The translations under genes were made by a program, and so were the position numbers. 47,084 nucleotides of DNA, from positions 289,141 through 336,224 of the forward strand of contig NAOQ01000001.1 of assembly GCA_002751075.1 (NCBI GenBank). Reading direction: 5' to 3'. The notes under the pieces were generated by a model. The model saw only the letters and a program-made list of their open reading frames with translations. It was not told the DNA's origin and did not search any database. Source of the DNA: Ichthyophonus hoferi (taxonomy: Eukaryota; Opisthokonta; Ichthyosporea; Ichthyophonida; Ichthyophonidae). This document shows, in pieces, positions 38,801 to 47,084 of this stretch (position 1 is the stretch's first letter; each line of letters starts with the position of its first letter).

Positions 38801-39941
38801 ATTGAAATTGTATCATCCTTGGGCACAGCTATGATGCCTTTTCCCTTTAAAGACAGAATGGAGAACAGATTCGCCTGTAAGTCCGGCACAAACAGTACAT
38901 TTTTCAAACTAATTGGACTCACTGTTTCACCTGCCCTGGAAGCTAACCAAATGTTGCCAGATTTTAAAGCCATATTTTCTGTTCATTTCCCCATGAGACA
39001 TATAATATTTCTGGGGAAAACGTGACGAAATCATGTCTTCTAAGGTGAATATGCCTTGATGAACCACTACTGAAAATAAAACTTGGATTTGACTCTCCTC
39101 TTAAATTTTCCTTATTTACATAGCCTGTAGCTACATATGATGTATCATCCTCTACTGTGTAGCCTGTGTTGTATGGCTTCTTTCCTTTCTTGCAATGATG
39201 AAGGTTGCCAACCCCTTTGCTCCCTGAGTGCTGGTTGGCTTCTATTCCTCAGTATGCCCTTTCTGCTTCCTTGAGGGCTTTAGTCTCTTATATTCTTGAC
39301 CAGATTGATAATGAGTACCAATGTTGAGTTTGTTGAGTGTGTTCCCTGGCGCATGTCACATATAGTAGACTGATTGTTATAGAAACCCACAATAGGTCTG
39401 TGTTGGTGCTCCTCCCTTGAATTCTGTTAACTCCTATTTTCTTTTTGCATTCTAACTTGATATATATTGCTATATTTTTAATAAATTTCTTCAAATTTCT
39501 TCAAAGTCCCACGGCACTTGGTAACTTGATGAAAAGCTCTTACTTGATCCCTATACCTGGTGGACTATCTTTAAAGTACTTAAGCACTTTTATAGTTATA
39601 GCTTCCTCAAATTTAATTTGCCAAGAATACTTATTCATATTTGGACCTTGATTTGAATAAAACTGTCAAGATTCTCTAGAACTTTGGAATATTTAAATGT
39701 GTAGATTATGTCTACGTATGTGCATACATATTTATGTTTATATTACTGCTTAAAAATATAAAAATAGGTATGAGCATATGAATATAAGCCCGTACCAAAT
39801 CGTATGAATATGTTGTCATTCACAATATCCTTTAATATAAGGACAGGAACCAGTTATTTTTAAGTGTCCCTTTCCTCTCTCTAAACATCTTACGTTTACA
39901 TTGGTCAAAGAATAATAATATTATTGAAAAGAATTAAGAGC

Positions 39942-40401
39942 ATGGTGGACTCGTATCTCGGAAGAGTATAGCTTGCTACTATATGCAAGATATTCTTTAT
40001 AAGGTAGTTTTCAAAATTTATTTTGAATCCTTTATTATTTATTACAAGATAAGGCATTTTAAAGAAAAAGAAAAAAACAGGATTGTAACTCTAGTGAGAA
40101 TAAAGATAATGTTGTATGTGGAGGATTATTCCTAGTATTATAGGGTAGGAATGAAAATTATACAGCAGAGCAGAATTTTTCTCTAGATGCTTTGGTTTAG
40201 CCATGCACTATTTCAGTCCAGTCTAAGACAGAAGCAAAGGACCAAGCCATCCAAGTAACAAGAGCCGTATTTTCAAAAGGGTTACATGGTTTGTCTTCCA
40301 TCATATATGATGATCGACTATACATTGTTCTACAAAGACATCTCACATCCACCTACAACTTCTATTTCTCTCGTATTAGTTGGGGTCAAGCAGACTATTA
40401 A
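39942..40401 (+). CDS. Small two-exon candidate gene, product unrecognised
   Basis: Exon 39942-39965 (ATGGTGGACTCG.., MVDSYLGR) and exon 40222-40401 join in phase to 67 residues. The second exon is open for 59 codons plus stop after an acceptor at TTTCAGTCCAG, with balanced composition: SKTEAKDQAIQVTRAVFSKG, then LHGLSSIIYDDRLYIVLQ and an aromatic end, RISWGQADY. An AATAAA polyadenylation signal overlaps the stop codon (40400-40405), which supports a gene end here. The donor AGA|GTATAG is only fair. It sits between copia remains and the converging membrane-protein gene. The predicted product is small, soluble and mixed in charge. No family recognised. The other acceptor, five bases upstream, would need a different first exon. 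Confidence 0.45.
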
Positions 40402-40515
40402 TAAAATGCTGATAACAATGGTCCAGGTCTGAAATAGCTACTAATTATTTAAGAGCACCTCACCAATGTATAGGTACTAAAACAACAAAAGGCAGAGAGA
40501 TATGTAATATTACAA

Positions 40516-43500
40516 TTATAGATCAAGCTCAACGTCGTCCTCATCCTCCTCAAAGTGAAGACCTGTAAAAAAGAGAGTGAGTTAACCTAGTCATTAGGAT
40601 ACCAATATATACCAAAATTACCAATAAAAGGTCACTCCCACTCGCAAACAAACTATTTTAGTTACTTTTAGGTAGACTAATGTACGCTTGTGTATATAAG
40701 TGGGTATAAGTAAGTGATTAAGTGCACGCGTAAGAGCATATCTATAAATATGTATACATGTATATCAGGGAAAAATGATAAATACCTTGGAATTCAGACG
40801 TTGAATCCAAATGTAAAAAGGCGCGAGAGTTGGAGTCTTTTGAGCGTCTCTTATTAATTAAATAACGGCGAACCCCATAGTATCCAGCTGAGGCCACCAT
40901 TATAGTTGCTGCAATGGCAAAAAACGCAATCTGTACAGAAATGTATAGTTGGTACGCTTGAAGGTTATATAATAGGCTCCGGTGTATTGTACTCCCTTGA
41001 AAGCTATCATCAAACCACCAAGATCTATGATCAGTCAATAAAAACTAAAGATCTACCTTGTACGAATTGTATGACAGAGAGCATGAAGGAATATAGGCTG
41101 AATTGACCGTTAATATAAATGATTATTATTTATACTATTCTGTAAAGAATTCCTTATATATAGGACACTAAGGAATAAGAAATACATCCTATGGGCAGTT
41201 ATATAATGCATCTTTAATCTAATTAGATAAACCTACCAGTGAAATACGAAGAGTTTGTTTGGGTTTCTCATCTTCCTTGGCGTTCCTGCCCTCAACCTCC
41301 TGTTAAGGTTTACATTAATAACAAGATATCGTGACATGATATCCCTCGTGCATATAAATACAAATGCATAAGCATATGTGTGTACATTTAATGTTATCTG
41401 ATATGGCCATCTTCACGCAAAAAATCTGTTTACACCTCATACTTTTTAAACAATAGTATAAAAATGGCAGTATATGCGTGTCAATGTATACAGGTAAGGG
41501 GATGACTGATAGAACAGCACCTACAAAGTTATCTATGCACGTATACTTGCATATATCTTATGAATAGTGGGCACTAAATACAGGAAAGCAAAGTAGGAGG
41601 AAGAATAAGATTAAATGGTCGTTTACATTAGTGAGGTATATGTATGTCTAAGGAATAATCCACATTTAGCACATCTCTATAAACGGAACTGTAGAGCATG
41701 TATAGGAATACATAATAAAGATGAGATAGAATAACAAAAGAAAGAAAGCAAGATAATAAAACCAAGAAATAGAGCATAGACTCACAATATTGCTTCCCGT
41801 TTTGTAAGCCCGGATAGCAGACGAGAAATTATTGCGGCATTCCTTAAGTTGCATCTGAAAACATGACAATTAGCATTTGTTTTACTTAGCCCCTTCATCA
41901 ATAACACTCATTCCACAATTGTAAATATAAAAGCACGCATACATATATGCATCCACAAAAGAACAGAGCCGCATGTGCAACACGACGTGACCTTGTCAAA
42001 GCACCTCACTCCAATATTGAAACAGCAACAGGCACTATGGAACTATGTATGTACACCTTCGCCTACCCATATATAGGCTATTCTATCTTTTCCTTGACCG
42101 AACTCTATCTTTGACTAGGTATAGAGAAAATGCACTTCATGTGAACCGATGGTAATAAGAAACCACAACTAGCGTAATATATAACCAATCATTATGTAAA
42201 ATCAATAACAGTCTTCCAATGTACAATAGCTAGAACGTATACCGTTGTATGGATGTTGAGAACTAAATCAACGCAATATGTAAGACATAATTATATAGGT
42301 CGCATGTTCTTATCTAGAACTTGTTCAAGTAAACCATTCATACCAAAGCTGATATTTTGAGTATGGTATATAGCATTATCCTATTATTTCAATCGCACAC
42401 CATACAGTGGATATGCCAGTCCTGATTGATACATCATGCAAACCACAGCCTCTTACCTTAGCTTTCCAGGTGAATAGGCAAGATGTTGCATCCATCAAGC
42501 GGGCCACTAAACCCCAAGTCATTGTTATTCATTATAGATAAAGATGGAATTATTATCTATACTACTATCTGATACCTTTCTATCTGCACCACTATCATGT
42601 GATGGAGCCAGACAAACATCGTTCAGTTTCGTTTACATATAACGATCTAGGGCGCGCCCTTTCTAATCATATACCACCTATTATCTACAATCAGGATGCA
42701 CTCACCTTGCATAGAGGTCTCTGCACTAAGTCGTTTGGATTGGTCGCCTAGTATAGGCAAATTATCGGCTAAACGTTTAAGATTGATTCGGCTTTTCTAC
42801 AAATGCATTAATGTCAATAATATATATATATATATATATACGGATGACAACATCTATGTATGCAAGAATTACAGTTGGGATATCTTGGTGTATGTGAATG
42901 TTAACGTTAGCAGGGAGATGGATTTGAAATAGAAAGCACAAAATAAACCAACCTCTCTCCACCTTTCAAGAGCATCCAGCATTGTTATTCCATCAGGTGA
43001 TCACACATGCTTTCCCTCTTACAGTACATAGAATAGATATGAACACATTCTAACTCACAGCCATACTACCGTTCTTGTATGGAAGCATCGCTGTAGAAAT
43101 TTTCATTCATAGAGGAAGACAGCCTTACCTCAGTCGTGAACATAACCGAGACGTCAGCTCTTGCAGCATCCCACTCTTTAATACATCTTCCTAGATCAGG
43201 AAAATCTCTATAGTTCAACTTCTGGGTTTTGTTCATCATAGTTTCTGGTACCTTATTATTGTTGACAGCACGTCGTCCGAAATCGTGACTTGGCTTCTTA
43301 CCATCGTCAACATACAATCCAGTGAGACCTCCCTATATGGTGAAATATTACAATAAGGCACCTGACATGGAAAGAAACATAAACATAAATCTGCATAAAA
43401 ACACATTCACATTTCAAAATCTGCTTCTAGATGGGCAAAAATAAAAGCATGTATTATTTACATACATCCCCTTCCACACAAAGATGCAATATATAGGAAT

Positions 43501-45593
43501 CATAAAAAGTATCATGCCCACTGTAAACACTAGCACACTTTATTAAATCAACCTCCTTCAATAAACAATGCTGCCATTCCCCAACTTACCTTTAAAATCC
43601 ACAACATCAAATTGACGACAGGGGCATCATAAGTTTTGCTCAACTCGTCGATATTGTACTGAACAATTTCGGTAATTTTCTCCAACTGGGGATTTCATAG
43701 TAAAAAATCAATAAAGGACACAAACAGATGGGTAGATGTACATATTCTAGGAACATAATACTGGGACCAAGAACAACTACTCATGTATTAAGGCGCTTTT
43801 ATAACGGTCGATGAAAAGATATGCATACTGATCAGATTGGTATATCTAGAGTATTTTTTGACCAAAACTGGGTTAGATATACCAACGCTTCGTCGGTAAA
43901 TCACTAAATATCATCACGGAACACTCATAGTGTCTAAACAGATATGATAGAAATTAGTACTATGTGGCACATTACACACAAACCAATCAACATAAAACAT
44001 ACGTCATGTCTGACTTCTTTCCACATTTCCCTATCCAATGTATTTAGCAGGGTGGGGGCTTCATTGATGCAGGAAGCAAGTTCATTCCAAGTTTGTCCTG
44101 TAGACAATAAAAGAGTGTTGGAGGACTGGCTTAAAATCGAAGAATAGAATATATGCAAGAAATAGATTGAGGTAAGAAAGGGCAAGGATAATAGTAATAT
44201 ATAGTGAAGGTGTATTGGAGCACTCTACCTACCAGTTTTCATCAGGTAGCGTCGTTCGTTTGGTTGTATTTCTGTCAAAAGTTCGGACACTACATCTTTT
44301 GTGCAAGCCTTTGCCAGATCCTTAGCATTTTGAATACATGCTTCACCAGTTTTATCCTCCTCTGCAGAGGCTGATTGTTCAGTATCAGATTTTTAAAAAA
44401 ATATGGTTCAAAATGAAGGAATGTAGTGGGCCTGAATGCTACAAAATAGAATGGGTACTCAAAAAATCGTCATGGAATAAGATGGATGCATAGTGTGTAC
44501 ATTATGATAATTTGATACGTGTACATTTGATAATACCTTAAAAGTGTGCTGTGTATTCATATATGACAATCATACACCAAGTCAAACCCCAAACCCAAAA
44601 CTGTCTTGGATCCTTCTTCTATCTATCCACACTTATTTCATAACTATATAATATTTTTCACTTCACATTAAAATAGACTACACACCAGTCCTGCAAATGC
44701 TGGCTATTGTGAAGGCGTTCAAATAGCAGCCAACGTCTGCATCCATAAAATGGTTACGAGCATACTCAATAAAGGCTTCTCGGCAATCCGCTCTACTAAT
44801 GGCATAACTGAACGTAGAGTGATCAGGTTAGAAATGAAGTTCTCTAAAAAACAGTCTAGATACGAAAAAGAACATATATATATATATATATATATATCAC
44901 TATTGCCCAAATTTAAACATCTTTACAAGTTTTTTTATACATCCCTTCCTCCCGGGGGAACCTATCTTATACAGTCCAACCACCAGATAACCACAGAAAA
45001 ATCTCTCACCTTAGACCATTTAGAGCGTCCAAAAGTGGTCCATTGCAGATAATTGTGACTTTCTTATCAATAACATCTGCCTCCTCCACGCAAGTGGTAT
45101 AGGTATTCACAAGCGTGATCACCTTTGGAAGATCTTCCGCACATGGTATATTTTTAATATTCTTAAAAACTGTATAAGGAATTATGTTAGTCCGCATTTC
45201 ACCATGCGGATTCAGGGGTGCAATGTTCACCCAGTATGGAAATTGGTTCAAGATCTCTTAAGGGGTCTTAGGGCCTTCCAAGGCATACTTTACCACGAGT
45301 GCATTTTATATTACATGTAAAGATGGGTGGCGTTTTAATAATAAATAAATAAAAATTCGGTCTTTCGAATGTTCCTATAGGAGCTGGGCTTATGTGTAGA
45401 GGATAAAGTAGGTGGTGTACGGGTATTTGAAACTGTGTAGATAATGCTATACTAACGTAAAGGCCGTGCTATAGAATTGTAAATAGATCTAGGCAGCCAC
45501 TAATTATGATAATGCGTTTTCGTACTCACATTGTGCTTGGGTGAAAGAACATAGGGCCATAAAGGCACCTCCAAAGAATAATTTTCGACCCAT
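40516..45593 (-). CDS. Unrecognised type I membrane protein with 12-cysteine ectodomain
   Basis: Thirteen minus-strand exons join in phase to 447 residues: 45530-45593, 45010-45169, 44686-44807, 44233-44370, 44003-44097, 43590-43685, 43129-43332, 42706-42796, 42457-42506, 41786-41854, 41237-41299, 40786-40930 and 40516-40562. The start is a signal peptide, MGRKLFFGGAFMALCSFTQA. The ectodomain, about residues 21-384, has twelve cysteines (31, 48, 63, 83, 102, 113, 127, 138, 171, 275, 333, 346), enough for six disulfides, eight of them packed into the first 140 residues. Two N-glycosylation sequons are visible (NKT near 259, NFS near 349). One membrane helix, IAFFAIAATIMVASAGYYGV (385-404), is followed by a basic stretch, RRYLINKRR, and an acidic tail ending EEDEDDVELDL. 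The topology is therefore lumen or outside N-terminus, cytosolic C-terminus. The spacing of cysteines between helical, charged segments suggests an alpha-helical extracellular fold. I recognise no family; a receptor, adhesin or cargo-adaptor role would be guesswork. Exon 4 has two in-frame acceptors nine bases apart. Confidence 0.8.
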
Positions 45594-45666
45594 GTTATGT
45601 TACACTATAGAATTACTTCACGAAAATATATTTGTTTAATAACACTAGTCATAAAATAATACTAAA

Positions 45667-45675
45667 TTATTTATA
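45667..45675 (-). promoter_or_regulatory. TATA box of the membrane-protein gene
   Basis: TATAAATAA on the minus strand lies about 75 bases before the ATG at 45593. It is the only TATA-like site close to the start. Confidence 0.4.
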
Positions 45676-46492
45676 TGGAAGTACCGATCGGTGCTCAGGC
45701 CATTTATAGTAGATTTTTGTAATTTGATCATCTCGGTATCGAGTTATAATTGGACCTTTTCCGAAGCATTCTGACGACTAAAATCTAGGTGTATTACTCT
45801 ATTCGTTCTTATTATATGATTACTTATCATAACACGCCATTCGACAGTTAAGTTTATCCAAGCACTGAGTAAGTATTAAGCAATAAAAAATAAGCTGCTG
45901 TCTAGATATATTTTTAACTAGATCAACTCTGGTTTTATTAAATATAAACGTAATGCCCAGGTCAAAATATGAATAGATATAGGGTAGTAGCTATTTGAAA
46001 CAGTCTGCCACGACTAACGCTTCCTGGGAGTAGATGATATGTACTTCGGGCAGCTTTGGCATGTTGTTACCATGGCATTGGTCGTTTATAAACGAATAAT
46101 ATTTGTGAGGTAAATAAAATGTAATACACGGCTATTTAGTATTATAATGTTAGTGGATCCGATCCGGATATATTACTCTGATTTCTCGAGGCAATTTTTA
46201 TGTGCTAAAAATTAAATGCTGTACAAATTAACTTATCGAGACTTCTTTTAAAAGAAGCATTCTTCAAAGAAATTAAGATAAAATATTTTTTTATAATATT
46301 AAGTTTATATTATTAAGAGTTCTTGTGGAAAATCGTATATTCAGTTATTATTTTAGCATTAACTAGCCTTGGTCGATGTTCGTGCCGTCTTGTATTGGTC
46401 TATTTACATGGTTTGATGTACCGCAATTTTGGGCAAATGTATTTATAGAGCATGTTGTTGTGAAGCATAAGCTCTCCTCTGTAACAAACCAC
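45676..46492. other. Upstream non-coding region
   Basis: No gene seen. A perfect 12-bp palindrome containing TATAAA on both strands lies at 46083-46094. Next to it, on the minus strand, is a 19-codon ORF from 46073 with a good start context, not supported further. Confidence 0.4.
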
Positions 46493-46519
46493 CACGTGTA
46501 TTAGGTTGATGGTCACGTG
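46493..46519. promoter_or_regulatory. Paired CACGTG E-boxes in inverted arrangement
   Basis: Two CACGTG sites (46493-46498 and 46514-46519) stand 21 bp apart, two helical turns. Their flanks extend the symmetry to ACCACGTG and CACGTGGT. CACGTG is the core site of bHLH factors such as Cbf1 and Pho4. They could serve the membrane-protein gene 0.9 kb away or a gene beyond the window. Confidence 0.5.
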
Positions 46520-46751
46520 GTCTTTTTTGTATTGGTAGTATTAGTACTAGTGGTTGAAATATCCTATGTTAATGTGATGTGCTCGGGTTAACTAATTTTA
46601 TCAAAAGTTACTAGGATATCCATAAAAACTGAACAAGTATGTAAGTTCATCTATTTCAATTTGATGGATCACCTATAAATAAAAAAGGCTTGTGTTGTCA
46701 TAATATAAGGATTATTGGAAAATGACATCCTGATATAGGCACAGGGGGTTT

Positions 46752-46812
46752 CGATCCGAATTATAGATCTGTCGACCGGAATTATAATCCGGCGACCGAA
46801 TTATAAATTTTT
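46752..46812. repeat. Three imperfect ~20-bp tandem repeats
   Basis: Three head-to-tail units share the core CGAYCSRAATTATA: they start at 46752, 46773 and 46793. The middle unit also contains the palindrome CCGGAATTATAATCCGG-like arms. They stand out as GC-containing in AT-rich DNA. Confidence 0.7.
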
Positions 46813-47047
46813 CTGCCGATATATGTGAATAAGGAGGAAGATACAAAAGGTTCAAATGCTAGGACTGAATAGCATCTTGAAGGCCGGAATAGTAGTGATC
46901 TTACCCCGCAATACTATATATTGTGTCCCCATTTAGATGACAAATTAACCCATTCTCTCATATATGTATATCTTAGCTGCTGCTGTTCGCCATGATGTTC
47001 TTTGTATATATATAAGTTTTGAAAACAATTTTCAAAAAAATTCTTGC

Positions 47048-47050
<3 letters not shown>

Positions 47051-47084
<34 letters not shown>
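47051..47084. repeat. (TA)n microsatellite at the window end
   Basis: Seventeen TA units run to the window edge, so the true length is unknown. Similar shorter TA runs recur through the window in introns and spacers. Confidence 0.95.

Larger units (their letters stand above)
33666..39655 (-). mobile_element. Broken Ty1/copia retrotransposon composite (fossil)
   Basis: Copia-type material runs on the minus strand. From high to low coordinates it shows gag-like sequence (about 39.5-39.65 kb), a zinc-knuckle and protease-like patch (39.0-39.25 kb), a gag-pre-integrase patch (38.4-38.7 kb), the integrase C-terminal region (37.6-38.0 kb), reverse transcriptase (36.9-37.1 kb) and the start of RNase H (about 36.2-36.3 kb). 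The end of RNase H lies at 34.26-34.55 kb. Two related LTRs (33666-34199 and 35627-35880) bracket a 2.2 kb inner unit flanked by near-identical 5-bp repeats (TCTAT and CCTAT). The arrangement suggests one copia relative nested in, or recombined with, another. The right side has no recognisable LTR. It is broken at many places, well over ten. The LTR divergence implies an old insertion. Confidence 0.85.

Noticed and set aside
46017-46073. 19-codon minus-strand ORF with strong start context
   Set aside because: Too short to support without conservation; the nearby palindromic TATA is too close to the ATG to be its promoter.
1-47084. tRNA, rRNA, CRISPR or bacterial-type operon features
   Set aside because: No tRNA B-box-like GGTTCGA context with matching arms, no rRNA-like stretch and no spaced direct repeats were seen; spliceosomal introns make a prokaryotic source impossible.

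Overview
This 47 kb window looks like nuclear DNA of an intron-rich, strongly AT-rich opisthokont, most probably an early-diverging fungus. Several points support this. Orotate phosphoribosyltransferase stands alone as URA5, as in fungi, instead of being fused to OMP decarboxylase as in animals. The protein families present are a Chk2/Rad53-type kinase, MED31, glycogenin, a HINT3-type HIT hydrolase and an ER cyclophilin B. Introns are GT-AG with TACTAAC-like branch points. They run from about 60 nt to 1.5 kb, which is long for a fungus, so a close non-fungal relative cannot be excluded. Gene models were built by hand from splice sites, reading phase and protein families, without transcript data.

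Layout. 1-3907 (+): the 3' part of a Chk2-like kinase whose N-terminus lies outside the window. 4367-11786 (-): a coiled-coil protein with a C-terminal U-box, a probable E3 ubiquitin ligase. 12247-13134 (-): a weak candidate gene. 13752-16581 (+): MED31, with a probable solo LTR in its last intron. 18243-18488 (+): a small candidate gene. 18820-20960 (-): glycogenin. 21451-22545 (-): one or two small candidate genes. 22687-25498 (+): HINT3-like. 25499-28222: a gene-poor gap with a tandem duplication and a hairpin. 28223-31211 (+): URA5. 31658-33269 (-): cyclophilin B-like, convergent with URA5. 33666-39655: a broken composite of Ty1/copia fossil material. 39942-40401 (+): a small two-exon candidate gene. 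40516-45593 (-): a 13-exon gene for an unrecognised single-pass membrane protein with twelve ectodomain cysteines. 45594-47084: non-coding, with paired CACGTG boxes and tandem repeats.

The recognised genes are ordinary housekeeping genes in varied orientations and do not form an operon-like or pathway cluster. Kinase and ubiquitin ligase, Mediator, glycogen priming, nucleotide hydrolysis, pyrimidine synthesis and ER folding are unrelated jobs. The item most likely to be undescribed is the twelve-cysteine membrane protein. The small multi-exon candidate genes between the housekeeping genes come next; an annotation based on long ORFs would miss them, but they need transcript evidence.
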